NCBI RefSeq assembly: GCF_000002075.1
Contig: NW_004797615.1
Coordinates: 362,643-426,642 of the forward strand
DNA length: 64,000 nucleotides
From: Aplysia californica
Lineage: Eukaryota > Mollusca > Gastropoda > Aplysiida > Aplysiidae
Reading direction: 5' to 3'
The notes beneath the pieces were generated by a model, which saw only the letters and a program-made list of their open reading frames with translations, ran no database searches and was not told where the DNA came from. The position numbers were made by a program, and so were the translations under genes. Shown piece by piece: positions 1 to 12,867 of this stretch. Numbering within the stretch: the stretch's first letter is position 1; the number at the start of each line of letters is the position of its first letter.

Positions 1-54
1 AGACAGACAGACACACACACACACATCACCACGCACACACACATACACACATGA
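1..54. repeat. (CA)n/(CAGA)n microsatellite
   Basis: AGACAGACAGACACACACAC, then interrupted CA repeats up to the start of the MITE A copy. Confidence 0.9.
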
Positions 55-476
55 TGTGAGGCAGCGTGGTGAAATCAGGCACTCATCAAAATAATCAAAG
101 AGAAGAAACTGGCATTTGCCCGCAGGCTTGTGATTTTTTATCGAATATTTGTCTTTTTGGCTCAACACCTTCCTTACATTTCTGTGTGGATTTTACTGAA
201 AAACGTTGATTAAAGGCAACAAAAAAAGTAAACTTTCCGTTTCAGGGACTCTCAAGCTAAGGAAATAACTAATCCTTAACGGCCATTTCCTCACCAATTT
301 TACCTCTGAAATCAGGTGACCCCACCTCCTTCATTTGCAAATACCTTGACTAGTATTCAAGATAAATAAATTTTTTTTCATCCAAACCAAGAAAAATGAA
401 TGAGCTTTAAGATGATACCAATAATTCCACATGTAAAAAAATTGACAAGCGTCTGATTCCACCACGTCATGACACA
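55..476 (+). mobile_element. MITE family A, copy 1 (about 420 bp, TIR)
   Basis: Starts TGTGAGGCAGCGTGGTGAAA and ends with ATTCCACCACGTCATGACACA, followed by TA. The ends are imperfect inverted repeats of about 35 bp (TGTGAGGCAG..GGTGAAATCAGGC against the reverse complement of GCGCCTGATTCCACNRCGTC..GACACA). There is no coding capacity. Four other copies are in this window (4812, 8936, 27635 and 34593), and interior blocks such as CAAGGACTCTCAAGC and TTTTACCTCTGAAA are shared. TA-flanked ends suggest Tc1/mariner-type mobilisation. Confidence 0.85.
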
Positions 477-487
477 TAATAATATGA

Positions 488-494
488 ACACACA

Positions 495-531
<37 letters not shown>

Positions 532-563
532 ACACAAACACACACACAAACACACACACACAA
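488..563. repeat. (CA)n microsatellite
   Basis: An interrupted CA run beginning ACACACTCACACACACACAC. It abuts the last ankyrin exon (569-714). Confidence 0.95.
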
Positions 564-568
564 TGTAC

Positions 569-3500
569 TCACAGTACACTGGGTAGGGGTGAGGTGTAGG
601 CAGTAGATGCAGCTGTGGTAATACTTCTTTCCACCGGGGCTGGTGCGTGAGCTCTCTTATACTCTTCTTGCTCAAACTTCTTAAAGCACAGCGGGCAAGT
701 CACTTCATTGTTCACTGACAAAGATCACAGAAACAATTCTACCTACATCAGTTGCCTTAAAAACACTCTCCAAGTTATGAGTAAAGTGAAACACAGCAAA
801 GCAATGACTGTCATTAAGTGCTGGGAAAACCAAAATAAACAGATAAACAACAAAGGGAAAAGAGAGGTCAACAAATGGAAAAGCAAAGAAGTTGGACCTG
901 CCAGTGGCACCCTCTTATCACCCGCAAAAACACTGTCCAGATGTATGTAAACAAAATACAGAAATAAGTAGACTACAGTAGAACCAACTCTAATTGTCCA
1001 GGAGTACAACCATCTCTCATTTCCTCCAGCGTTTTATTCTCTATTGTTGTAATGGTGCTGCCCAAGACATTCATCCATCTAAAAAAAACAATTTTTCTCC
1101 TCAATAGGCTGTCTTAGACAATTTCAACTGTAAATTTGGAACACAGTGATTTACTCCTCCTGTTTACATAAAATGTGCATATCTTCAGAGAGTGATTAGT
1201 GAGAAGCATATATTTTAGAGTAGAGTATCCAAAGTATACATTATTTTGCAATACAAAGAAAGACAATATTTTTTAGAACAACTCCACTGATTTTTACTCA
1301 CTTTGTAAAGCAAGGTAATTTAGAGTTACCAATTTTCTTAATGATAGTGGCGATATATTTCATAGACCAGTCATAAAGTGGTAGCTTATGGTCTCAAACT
1401 TTTTGGACAGAAAGTTCACAACACTTCACAAATATCCATTTGCCTACTTATTCATTCCAGTACAAAATTTCTGTCCCTAAGGAGCCATATCAAAGGTGCT
1501 AAGCACAAATGGACCAACTCCAAATTAGTCTAGGACCAGACTACAGTAGGTCTAATGCAAGGTCATATCAAGTGCTCATTTTTAGATGCCTTCATTCGTC
1601 ATTTTTTCAAAATAGCTTATGGCGAAGTCTTACTCTAAGCTGTCGATATACGCCGTTTATATAAAGTCACACATTCAGTTTTTTAAAGTGTTTTTTTTTA
1701 AATTCATTTATTCCAACTTTGAGTTGATCGGTCTCTGATAACAGTTTTTAGGCTCTCCTGTAGAATATGCTTTCTGGCAGATGGCCCACCTGAGCCTGAC
1801 AACATCGAAATAGTATGGTGACCTGTTAGATCCTGAAACACTTATATCAGCTTTCATCAGTCAACAAGAGCTATATCACTAGCATCTGATAGCAGTTAGG
1901 CACTTTGAGGTCACATATAGGACACCCGAGTTTGATTCCCAAGAGGGAAGAATTTTCATCGTTGTCTTTCTGCTGGAATGTTGTATCCCTCTCATCCCAG
2001 ATTAACCCCGATAGCCAGGGTCAGAGGCCTGCATCCTAATGATCTTAACTGTGTCGATGGGGGAGAAAAAACACTAACATTAAAGAGCTATATCAGATCA
2101 TGTCCACTCACCAGCCCTTTCCATCAGCAATGGATGTCCATTCTTTTTTGCTGTATCGAGAGGAGCGTCCCCTCTGATGTTGATTGCAGTCAGATCCGCG
2201 TCATGTTGTAGGCAACAGTTGAAGCAGTCAGCTTTACCACCCTCCGCAGCATAATGCGCTGGTGTGTTGCCGAAGTCTACAAGAAGAGAACCAATGCTTC
2301 ATTTCTATGCCAAAACAGGACCATCCTGAAAACATATTCAATTTTCTACGAAAGTTTTGAAATTTTCGGCAGAGAATAAGTTATTGAACAACCTTGTCAA
2401 ACACACAGCGCTACCATTGAGGAGAAAAGTTGGTTCTGCTGTGAGCAACAATTAATGTCTACAAGTGGGCAATAAAAATCAGGAATAGTGAATTTGTGAA
2501 TGGTGGTAACAGAAGTATATTATGTCAAACAGATCATGGGTTTAATTGACATCTTCAGTATTGTGCAAGTGGTTTCCAGTTCAAGCTTCATACTCTCAAG
2601 TTTTCAAACATTGACCAAACTTTACTAAAAAATAAAATAACCCACTGAATTAAATTAAATTTAACTGCTTCTGTCCATAGCTCCCTCCACTTCCACATGC
2701 ACACCCAGTTTTCACTCCTTCTCCATATTATGTCCCCTAAAAATGCACCAACAGCCATGAAGGCACTGATAACTTCCCTGTTTTCACTTACGATCAGCGA
2801 GGTTGATGTCCGCCCCTTCTTCAAGGATCCAGTGTAAAGCATTCACTGCACCAAACAAAGAAGCCTATGTATGGAAAAATCAAAACCAAAAATGTAAGCA
2901 ACTATCAGAACATGAAGCACCTAGCATAATACACTGCTAATTCATGGCTAACCCTTCGTGACAGCTCCTGTACAACGTATGTCAAACATTAAGAGCCATG
3001 ATACGATCCTCCCGTACAATGTACGTCCTAGAATGAAAGCCAATTTAGGAAGTCGTGTGGACCATAAGACATGCACTATGGATTTCATAGCATGGCAGCA
3101 TTACAAAAGCTTTGAACTGAATTTAACTGGAGAATTGAAGAAAGATTCAAACTCTGTGTTAACGAAAATAGTATGGATCACATACATAAATCTTTCATTT
3201 TGAGAGGGACTGCTAAATGACTGAAACTACTCCTTCCTGGCTAGCAAAGAAGTGGGCGCCGCAAAAGTTGGAAAAAACTTATATCACGAAGGGGTTAAAA
3301 TACATTAAATAAAACATATAAAGCACTCCATGCTCATATAAAGGTATAGAAAAAGCAAAGTATAAGCATACAAAGACATTCAAGGAACAACATAGTTTCT
3401 AACTGTGTATGTCAAAAGTAAAATCAGAAAGATATTTAAAGTTATACTTTCCAGTAAAAATTCAATGTTTGTAAACTAAGGACAAAGGAAAATTCATAAT

Positions 3501-6500
3501 GTATGAGACACATTGACTTTTACAACACAGACTTTAAAGTAAATAAGTGCGCATAAACAGGATTATGCAAAAGAAAACCTCTCTAACATATACTATTATT
3601 GATACTACCAGGGTGAGTCAAAAAGTAATGCAAGTTCGTTTATAACTTAAAGAAAAAAGAACACACTTGCAACTATGATCCATCAAATTGAAGGGGAGCA
3701 TCTGAGGATCAGATTTTTATTTTTCAACATAGTCTCCATTTCGTAAAATAGCCACTGTCCACCTTTAACAAAGTCCAACTATGTCAGCTTCGTAAAACTG
3801 AGCAGGTTGGTGGTAGATGTACAGCAGTCTTGATTTCTCCATCGTTTCAATAGTGTTGACCTGTCAATGGTTCTTTTCTAAGACCGAAAAGGTGGAAGTC
3901 TAAAGGAGCTAAATCAGGAGAATAAGTTGGGTGGGGTAGTGTTTTCCACATAAACGGGGTGATTATCTCCCTTGTTCTGGTACTCGAATGCTGGCGGGCA
4001 TTGTCATGGTGAAAAAACACTCTTTCCATGATCAAATTTGGTCGGACTCATCGAATTCTCATTTTCCGTAGTTTAAATGTTTCAATGTAGGGTTCATAAT
4101 TGACAGTTGCTCCTCGTGGTAAAAAGAAATCTGTAAGAAGCACGCTATGAACGTCCCAAAACACAATTGCCATGATTTTTCTGGCTGACTCCTCGGGATG
4201 ATGCTTGTCTGATAAGCCTATGGACACGTTTTTCTCTTCTTCCGGTTCATTGCACATGGTATACGTCCTGACCCACCTATATACAGAGCCAAAACCTAGA
4301 GATTGGTCCTTGTAAACATTTTGAATTCAGTTTTGGATGTTTTCAGTAGATTCTCTTTCTAAAACAAGGAATTCAATCACTGCTCTCTACCTCTGACAGA
4401 CCTCCAAGAGGGTAGCCATTTTGCTCTGACGTCATTTCGGCCGTAATTAAAGAAACTTAAATTTTAACAATTTGAGTTCAAAAGTATATAAGCAAGTAGC
4501 CTACTTGTGAGCTGAATTTCATTAAATTCTAGGCAAAATTGTGCAAAATAATGAATAACTTGCATTACTTTTTGACCCCCCTCGTATATGTTGCTCTGAC
4601 AAATTATAAATGCTGTAATTTAAGAGCAGACACTGAAATATTAGAAGACAACTACAGACTTTATCAACACTGAGGAGACAAGTTTTGACTGCGAATTGAG
4701 TTGAAACAGAGCCAACATATCGATGGCTGGATGCATTATTCCAACAAACATCATAGTGCTATTTGGCATAAGTCAGATTCTTGCAACCAGCCAGTAGTAT
4801 CATATAATGCATTTGAGGCAGTATGGTGAAATCAGGCACTCGCCAAAATAATGAAATTGAAGAAAACAGCTTTTTCCCGCAAGTTTGGCAAATTTTTATT
4901 GAATACCGTATCTTCGTGGATTTTACTGAGAAATGTTGATTAAAGACACAAAAAATGTAAATTTTCAGTTCCCAAGGACTCTCAAGCCATGGAATACATT
5001 AAATGTTGGTAGCCATTTCCTTGTTAATTTTACCTCTGAAACCGGGCGACCTCACATCCTTCAATCCAGAATATCTCGACTTCTATTCAAGATAAACGGG
5101 TATTTAAAAAAATTAAAAGCAAGAAAAATGATCAAGACTAAAGATATTGTCAATAACTCCACATGTCCAAAAACTGACAAGCGCCTGATTCCACTGTGTC
5201 CTGACACATATAGTAAAACAGTTAAAGTGTGTGTGTTTAAAGCCCTTATCAACACTATTGGGTTATTCAATAGGCAGAACTTCTGAATTCAACGTCTGTC
5301 TCCAATAGGTCCAAGCTTAATGGGTTGAGAGCCTTGAAATCTCCACAAAATGACCAGAGTTGAAGAGCTCGCAGTCTGGGATTCAAACCAAAGCCATTCA
5401 TTCTGTAGTTCAGTTAATGAAGCACCCTATATAATATATATATGTAAGAGGACCAGACAAACAACTAATTCACCTGAAAGATATCTCAAACATGCACACC
5501 TTATGTTAAACATCTTACAATATGAGAGCAGGCCTTTCCTTCTCCTTGTGGAGCATCGAGAGCTGTGCCCTGTTTGACCAAGAACTTGAGGCAGTCCACC
5601 TTGTTGTACCTGGCAGCTAAGTGTGCTGCCAGATAGGTATTGGTATCTCCTACCGTTGTGTCGCAGTCCCGCTCCACAAGACATACCACAGACTCCAGAC
5701 CTGGAAAAGTTCAGCTGCTTTTTGAGTTTGAGTTTTGGATGATTCAGTAAGACACTGCTGACATTGCTATATAAAAATAATGTAAGTCAATCACCGAAAG
5801 AAACTGAACAGTATGTAACATATTTCCCGCAGGAGATGACAATGTGCTGCGGAAGGCATAAAATCTTTCATATAACTTGCACATGAACGTAAAAGTAGGG
5901 AAAATTTCAAGAATATTGGCTCTGGCTGAAGGTTTGAGAGAATTGGAAATTCATATCTTTCTCTAGTTTAATCTTCACTAATAAAATAAAATCAATTCTT
6001 TAAACTGCACCACTTCATACTGCAGGGAGCTGTCACTGTGCAGACAAGTAAAGGTAGAGTAAGAAAAGGCATGTGCTCAGGTCGATAAGGTAAACTGTTT
6101 GTTTTTCATTCTACAAGTTCTGTTATCATACAACCAACATCTGCATAGCTTTGGAAATAAGGTCTAATGTATATCTAAGCTGTTGCAAGGAAAATGAACA
6201 GCTCCATTTGACTTTTTCTTCCAAGGTGAGTACAATTTATCGGAGTTACTAATTTTTTTTGCAGAAGTGGTATTGTCATGGTTCTGCAATAATGAAATAT
6301 AATCATTTTGTAATTCCCCTCTTCATGGTACATCATTTAATATCAAAATTTTTCAAAAGTGTCTGGGGTATCCTAAATTACACATTGATTTTTTATGGAA
6401 ATAATGTCTTATAAAACAACAAACCATGATTTCTCCATTATCTCGAATGGGCAAAAAATGAGTTAGACCATATTGGCAGCACCATGAAGATATGAACTTG

Positions 6501-8835
6501 AAGCAAATGAGTGTTTCCCAGACCTCCATACTGAGCAGCGTAGTGTAGAGGTGTCCGTCCCAGCTCACACTGACAGTCCAGATCCACGCTGTGGTCAAAC
6601 AAGAGCTGTAAGATCTGAACATGGTTCCTTGTGGCTGCCAGATGGGCAGGTTGTCTTCCTTTATGATCTTCGGCAATCAGATTCGCACCTGAAGGAGGAA
6701 TGTGTGCACAAGTATAAAATTTGTTTAAAGAAGTCCTAAAACATGATAAAACTATATTAAATTTTTTAAAGAAAGTCTCGGAATTCCAATTTATATCATT
6801 GTCTTAGATGCTATAAATCATCACACAATAAGGCTTATCAGTATCAGTGATATAGTGACTTATTTACAAAGACAGAAAATTATATAAAAAGCAGAAGCAA
6901 GACTGAAATCTGGACAAAACAGCTTGTGTCCTCTAACCTGACAAGATTATCTACATATTCGTAAGAAAGTCAATCATTGGGGGAGGAGTTTCATGAAAAA
7001 ATTGTATATCTTTCATCTCCAAATTTGTCTTTGAGCATGTTGAAGTCCCCCCTATGTCTCATATAATTTACAGCAGCTTGAACAATCTTGTACTTTGAGC
7101 AATTAATACTTGGACGGAAAGCAAATGTTAATTTGAATCTGCTTGATCTCAGGCTACAGATTGGCTGTAAGAATTATTTCCATACATTTAAAGCAATATT
7201 CATCAAGCAACATGAGAGTGTCACCGCTCCACTGACTTGAACAAATGCACAAAATCATCTTTTCAAAGATTTGAACAGAAAGCCTGAAATAAGGTTTCTG
7301 CTTCATATTCGAGCCTTTTATGTCTATCCTCTCTAAGCTTGCAGGAACCAAGAATTGACATGTTGTCAATATTTTGACTTAGCTTTTCAATAATTTTAGA
7401 TTTTCATGTGAAAAATATTTTTATAAAGGCAAGTTTATAATACAGACAACAAAAAGCGGACTATACATTTTTTTTCAGACTAGCAGTGCAATGCCAAGAA
7501 GATAACAAATTGAAAAGTGCATAAATCCTTATTTTGAGCAGAGATATGCACTATAGCAATGCAAGCTATAATCGATATTATCATAATTATTAGTTGAAGA
7601 TCAATTCACCATTTTCTATCAAGACTTTCAGACTCTCCTCTTCTCCGTTAAATGCAGCCAGGTGAGCAGCCGTCTGTCCATCTTTATCAGAGACATTGAT
7701 GTCTGACATGACGTCCACCAAAAGCTCAACACAATCCAAGTGGCCTCCGATACAAGCCTCATGTAGAGGGACACGCTGACTGCTACTCTTCAACATTGGA
7801 TCTGCTCCTCCCTGAAATATAGACATTTAAGGGAACATACAAGTCAAATGTTAATACATTCAAAACACATGGTAGCAAGCTTAAAAATAATTCGCTTTTT
7901 GATAGGGAGCCAAATAAACTCTCTCAAAATGGGTGTTATCTTTTTCCTCATTACTAATCAGGCACTTGATGATGATGTTATTATTTTTTTTCACCACTAT
8001 TAATTATAGAAAGAAAACTTTATCATTTCTCTAGTAAACATTTAAACATCAACAACATTTCGCTTGATCAAAAGGGTACTGCAGCTGATAAACACAATAA
8101 TATGCACTACAATTTTTCAAGGAAAGCTCTGAAAGCCAACTTTCTCTGTCCAGATGCTTAACATGTCAGCTTAGCACACAAAAAAGACTGAGCAGCAGCA
8201 GGAATGCAGTGCCATATATGGCATACTTTATGACACAGTCAAAATTGTTATATTAATCCCAAAACTGTTAATAGAGATTTGGTCATCAACTGATTGACCG
8301 TATAAAAAACTTGAAAGCTCTGGCACTTAGTTAATTTTCTTAGATATAAAATATATGGCTTAATTATTGTGTCTTTTGTGTGATGGTGGGAATATCGGCA
8401 GAAACACCTGTAAGGCATAAAGACAAGTGCTTACCGTAGCTGTATGGTAAAGGAACAAAAATAAAATCAATAATCGTCATTTGACAAATTTCCCCCTTCT
8501 TCATAATACAGCAATGATAGGCAGCTATCGTCTTTGGTTGTGTAGGAGTTGTCCCTCATCTCTCACACAACAAACAAATCAAAGCAAGTCTGGACTATTA
8601 CAACAGTCACTTTTTTTCTGTAATTAATTAAGCTATGAAACTAAAAATGATTTTACCTTCAAGAGCTCAGCAAGAACGTATGTCTGTCCATATGTTGCAG
8701 CAAGAGATAAGGCACTCCTTCCGAAACCTTCCCTTGTTGCTGTGAGATTTGGGGCAATGTGCTGGTCTTCCAACAGCTCACGAACTTTGAGGGCATCACC
8801 CTGCTCCGTGGCTGTCATGAAAATATCTTTCACCT
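569..8835 (-). CDS. Ankyrin-repeat protein with C-terminal Cys/His cluster (7 exons seen; 5' end open)
   Basis: Exons in transcript order: 8835-8657, 7811-7610, 6688-6524, 5700-5519, 2864-2792, 2276-2112 and 714-569. All junctions are GT-AG and the phases agree throughout. The joined product of about 340 aa holds roughly ten head-to-tail 33-residue ankyrin repeats; clear cores are PLHEACIGGHLDCVELL, AAHLAAFNGEEESLKVL, PLHYAAQYGG, ALHWILEEGADIN and PAHYAAEGG. After the last repeat comes CPLCFKKF followed by a His, which could bind zinc. The first exon seen has an open acceptor side (frame xAG-GTG-AAA); an ATG lies at 8818-8816, but an upstream exon is possible. The 3' end is either TGA at 571-569 or a strong GTGAGT donor at 572 leading out of the window. 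Ankyrin repeats are protein-binding scaffolds; the partner is unknown. The layout recalls ANKRD42, but I cannot fix orthology. Confidence 0.85.
1592..1655. repeat. Palindromic mini-element, degenerate copy 3
   Basis: CGTCATTTTTTCAAAATAGC followed by TTATGGCGAAGTCTTACTCT resembles the middle and right half of the 40038 element. It lies in an ankyrin-gene intron. Similarity is partial. Confidence 0.4.
1880..2095 (+). mobile_element. tRNA-derived SINE, copy 1
   Basis: The tRNA-like head shows an A-box-like GATAGCAGTTAGGCAC and a B-box-like GAGTTTGATTCCC. The body (TTTCTGCTGGAATGTTGTAT, GCCAGGGTCAGAGGC, CTGTGTCGATGGGGG) is shared with six other copies in this window. It lies in an ankyrin-gene intron 16 bp downstream of the 2112 exon end. 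Confidence 0.75.
3608..4584 (-). mobile_element. Internally deleted mariner-family transposon (about 980 bp)
   Basis: Flanked by TA (3606-3607 and 4585-4586). The TIRs are CCAGGGTGAGTCAAAAAGTA and, on the other strand, CGAGGGGGGTCAAAAAGTAA; both continue to ATGCAAGTT. On the minus strand, transposase pieces show KIMAIVFWDVHSVLLTDF (4257-4048) and FFHHDNARQHSS with PTYSPDLAPLDFHLFG (4035-3847), i.e. the second and third catalytic Asp motifs of a mariner DDD transposase. The region with the first Asp (GDE) is missing and the length is about 300 bp short of a usual mariner, so it is non-autonomous. It lies in an ankyrin-gene intron. Confidence 0.88.
4812..5208 (+). mobile_element. MITE family A, copy 2
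   Basis: Same family as 55-476: it opens TTGAGGCAGTATGGTGAAAT and closes CCACTGTGTCCTGACACA followed by TA. It lies in the ankyrin-gene intron between the exons at 5519 and 2864. It is slightly shorter than copy 1 because of small internal losses near the block ATTTTTATTGAAT. Confidence 0.85.
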
Positions 8836-8935
8836 CTGAAAATTAACAGAATAATAATAATCCGGTTGCATGTAAGTTAAGATACCAAAATAATATAATG
8901 GTTGATATAGTGAAACTGAGAGGGAAAAATGCATA

Positions 8936-9345
8936 TGTGAGGCAGCATGGTGAAATCAGGCACTCGTTAAAATACAGAACTTGGAGAAACAGGCTATTTT
9001 CAACCAGTTTGGAAATTTTTATCGAATTTTTATTTTTAGGCTCAACCTCTTTTAAGTCCAAATTAAAACCACATTTCCGTGTGAATTATACTAAATAAAA
9101 CATTGATTAAAGGCACAAAAATGTCATTTTTCTGTTTTCAAGGACTCTTTAGCTATTGGAGTTAATTTCGCCACTGAAACCAGGTGACCGCACGTCCTTC
9201 AATTGCAAATATCTTGAGTTCTATTTAAGACAGATAGATATTTATTTCATCTGAAGCAAGGCAAATAAATCAGCTTTCAGATGCTACCAATAACTCCACA
9301 TGTCCAAAAATTGACGAGCACCTAATTCCACTGCGTCCTGACACA
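8936..9345 (+). mobile_element. MITE family A, copy 3 with TA flanks
   Basis: Flanked by TA on both sides (CATA|TGTGAGGCAGC at the left, CTGACACA|TAAT at the right), the cleanest boundary of the five copies. The interior matches the family. It sits just 5' of the first recognised ankyrin exon and about 180 bp before the mariner at 9529. Confidence 0.85.
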
Positions 9346-9528
9346 TAATAATATGTGTAAATGTAAATATGTTAGCAAGATAACAGACAGCAAAGCCAGA
9401 AGTGCTAATATTTTATTGACACATGTGATCGGGGAGCTCAGAGAAAATCCACCAGAAAGTGCAGAGTTATAAGTGAGGTATTAACAAAATAGTTCGAAAA
9501 AACTTTTCTTCTTCCATGATACCAAGTA

Positions 9529-10866
9529 CGAGGGCTGTCCCAGGAAAACTGGAATTTGGCTGTAATTTGAAAAGTATTCAATATTTTCACATTCTGTAAA
9601 CGCACATTTGTAAAACAATCATTTGGGAATTTCCAGATTGAGCACCATGAGCATCGCAAAAACCAAACGAACACAGCAGTTCTCCAAAGATGGCTACCCC
9701 CTTGAAAAATTGGTCAAGGTTAGAAGTGAGGTCTGTCATTCGGTTTCAGACCACAAAAGGTCTCAAACCTACAGAAATACACACTGAAATAAAGTCAGTT
9801 TACGGGGAAAAAGTAATGGCAAAGTCACAGGTATATGAGTGGTGTAGTAAGTTCAAAGCTGGGCATACGGATGTCAATGCCAAAGTTCACCCAGGACCTT
9901 GTTTTTCTGCCAAGACTGAGGAAAACAAGAGTCACGTTAACGAACTCATTCAAACAGACAACCGCCTTAAAATTCGCGAAATTTCTGAGTTGCTAAACAT
10001 TTCAAAGTCGACTGTCCATAGGATAGTGAGCTGCACTATCGAAAGGTCTCTGCTCGATGGGTCCCAAAAGAGCTGACAGCTGACCACAAGACGCAACGTG
10101 TTGAAGTGTCTCAGGCTTTGTTGAATCGTTGTCGCCAAGCTGTCACGGGAGTCATGAACACATCTGGAGACCTCCAACAATACGATGAAGCATTCTTGAG
10201 AAGTATTATTACAGGTGATGAGACTTGTATACACCACATGACCCCTGAGACAAAGAGGGATTCCTAGGTTTGGAAGCACACATCTTCACTGCCCCCGAAA
10301 AAGCTTAAAGTTCAGCCATCGGTGAAGAAACTCATGGCCACAGTTTTCCGGGATGCTAAGGGTGTTCTGCTTCTTGACATTCTGGAACCAGCATAAAATG
10401 TTAATGCTTACAGATACAGCCAGACTCTTGATAAGTTGAGAGTGAGAGAGGTTGTGCGCCGAAAAAGACCAGGCCGGTTGTCCAGAGGGGTCATTTTGCA
10501 GCATGAAACCGCAAACGCTACTAAAGACTGGATCCAAAGGTCCGGCTGGGAAGTTCCGCCATATCCCCCTCACAGTCCTGACTTGGCCCCGTCAGATTAT
10601 AATCTTTTTGGACCAACGAAACACCATATTTCTGGATAGCGATTCACCGACGATGAAGACCTCGAGGAAGTAGTGAAAGATTGGTTGAAATCCCTTGATG
10701 AAAAATTCTTCAGGGAGGGTATCTTCTCCCTGATCCAGCGATGGGACGGTAATTACATTGAGAAATAAAGCACATGTTGAGGTATGATGTTTAACACTTT
10801 TATTATAATAGGACAAACATTGTTGCTTTTATGGACCTTTTCGGGTTTTCCGTGGGACAGCCCTCG
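9529..10866 (+). mobile_element. Near full-length mariner-family transposon (1,338 bp), inactive
   Basis: TA target duplication (9527-9528 and 10867-10868) with TIRs CGAGGGCTGTCCCAGGAAAA and CGAGGGCTGTCCCACGGAAA. The + strand transposase begins at ATG 9690 with a mariner N-terminus (SVIRFQTTKGLKPTEIHTEI, then QVYEWCSKFKAGH and an ISKSTVHRIV helix). It continues in broken frames through GDETCIHH (about 10214), TVFRDAKGVLLLDILEPA and PPHSPDLAPSDYNLFG. The usual HDNARPH motif reads HETANAT here, so the second catalytic Asp is lost; stops and frame changes also interrupt the gene. The TIRs differ from those of the 3608 element, so two mariner lineages have been active. Confidence 0.92.
9690..10640 (+). 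pseudogene. Mariner transposase, degenerate
   Basis: The coding remnant of the 9529-10866 element. An intact first part (9690-10076, 128 aa) carries the paired-like helix-turn-helix DNA-binding region. The catalytic part downstream is recognisable by GDET, KKLMATVFRDAKG and SPDLAPSDY but is split by stops and a frame change. Mariner transposases cut at TIR ends and insert at TA; this copy cannot encode the full enzyme (normally about 345 aa). Confidence 0.85.
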
Positions 10867-11537
10867 TATAATGAAACATGGAGGGATATTTTTTAGAAGT
10901 TAAAAAAGTATTTCAAAAACTTTATTCAAAAGAATTTTCGCTAAAAAACCCATTCTAATTCTAAATTTCACAATTGGCAGAAACATTTGATCTAGTTTAA
11001 ACTCCTCGACATCTATATTTAAGCAAATCTACTGTAACATACCAAACAAACAAAAAGAAATAAATCTCTGACTTTCAAAGAAAATCCAAAGTAAGACTTT
11101 ACAAAGAGTAACAAGAGAACAATTTTCTAAATGGATTAGGAATACTTGTCCTACCTATCTCCAGGCGTATTTACGGCAATTTTAGCTCGCTTTATTGTCT
11201 TTGCGTTTACTTACCGTGTTTCAATTTCAAGCATCAGCGTTCTTACTGTTCTGAGCATCAACAATCTGCGATCTTCTATCACCAGAGCATGGCTGATGCG
11301 CTGCAGTTAGTCGCAAGTGTGAAATTTTATCATGCGAAACACATCGATGCACAGATACAACATGTCGTTCTATGCGGTATCTCCAAAGATCGTGTACTGT
11401 GTAGTGTAGTAGAGAATCTTTGGTAACTCCATGGCCTTATAAAAATAGTCTGTGGGTATCCCAGGAAAAGATGACATCAGAGTACTAAAATAAGCAGCTA
11501 ATCAGGAAGATGCGTCGTTCTACGTTTAGTCGCATGT

Positions 11538-11628
11538 CAGACAGACAGACAGACAGACAGACAGACAGTCAGGCAGGCAGACAGACAGACAGACAGGCAG
11601 GCAGACAGAGATTGGGGGGGGGGGGGGC
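11538..11628. repeat. (CAGA)n microsatellite with poly-G
   Basis: CAGACAGACAGACAGACAGA-type repeats with GGCAGGCAG interruptions, followed by ATTGGGGGGGGGGGG. Confidence 0.95.
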
Positions 11629-12867
11629 GAAAAAACAATTTAGGCTTAACAAAAAATTAAACTAGGAAAGTCTCAGAAGTCTAAGAACTTATTCACGGCT
11701 AAAAAGGCTGAGATTTGAGACGGGAATTAAGAGCAGAAAGAATGTGGTGAGCAGATTAAAGCATACAAATTTAAGGGGTTGTATGACATTCTAATGTTCA
11801 TTAGATATTTTTTCTTTGACTGGCTAAAACAGACCCTCATTTTGTGACTTCTGGGATTCCCTCGTTTCAATGTTTTGGCGACTGTTTCGTCTGCTGCTTT
11901 GAGTTGAATTGTCCGCCATGTTGTTTATCATTGACGGGATTAGAAGACGTAAAGTCGTAATGGTTTCCAAGCAATTGGTATTTGGGAAACTAGAAACTAT
12001 TTATAGGCTTTTGTAATTCAAGGTGTTAATTATTATATTTTATTATCGATGGATATATTAATTATAGATTCTAATACAAAATTTCAGAAACATTGTCCTC
12101 ATCACTCCTCTTTTTTAACAGCCAGTACATGGATGAAGGCAGGCTATTTCATATTTTTGCAGCAGTATCGAAAAAAATCTCTTGCTCGATTCTTTTTCGG
12201 TCTTTCTGACTTTATGGGCAAAACTCCTCTTTTGCAAATGGGTTCACCCCTCTAACTAAAACTGAAATTTATTAGCATTTTTTCCATTAACTTAGATTCA
12301 ATTGTTTATTAGAAAGAATCTGATGAATTTTGCAAAACTTAACATTTCTCCAAGGAGATTAAAAGTTCTAAACTCCTTGCATTTCTCCAAACTGATTTGC
12401 TCTTTGCTGCTGCCATTTTCATAGTCGAGTTCTGTAATTTTCAATTTTCAAGTATTTTACGACAATGGGAATGAAAGCGGAAGAATCTGTAGGATGTTTG
12501 TAAACATGACTGTGGAAGGCGAAGAATGTGAAATTTCCTGAGCCTGTACTGGACCAACTAATCTAGATCTATCGTACCAGTATTATCAGGGTTTCTTTAT
12601 TTTTCATATTTACAGTTGACTGGAGAAACAACCCTACCAACATTCATAATGTTTATGTAAGTCCTCGTCGTTTAGTTTAGTTTGGGTAGAAGAACTTAGA
12701 AGGCCTTCGTCCTTGTTATTGTACTTGTTAGTGTTTGACTTTTTTTAGCCTTTAAAAAAAATTTACCTTCCTTAATTAAACACGACATCCTTCCTTTGTT
12801 AACTCTGAATGTAGATCCACTCCTTTTTGTCACGGCCAGAAAGTAGACTATTTTAAAGGGAAGAGGC

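Noticed and set aside
1013-1070. Possible extra ankyrin-gene exon (acceptor TTTTTTTTAG, open frame with NKTLEEMRDG)
   Set aside because: Only phase 2 is open, but the preceding exon ends in phase 1, and the 2112 to 714 junction already fits without it.
2792-2845. Alternative acceptor giving a 54-bp exon
   Set aside because: Its phase does not match the 5519 exon end, whereas the acceptor at 2865/2866 keeps phase 0 and completes a 33-residue ankyrin repeat.
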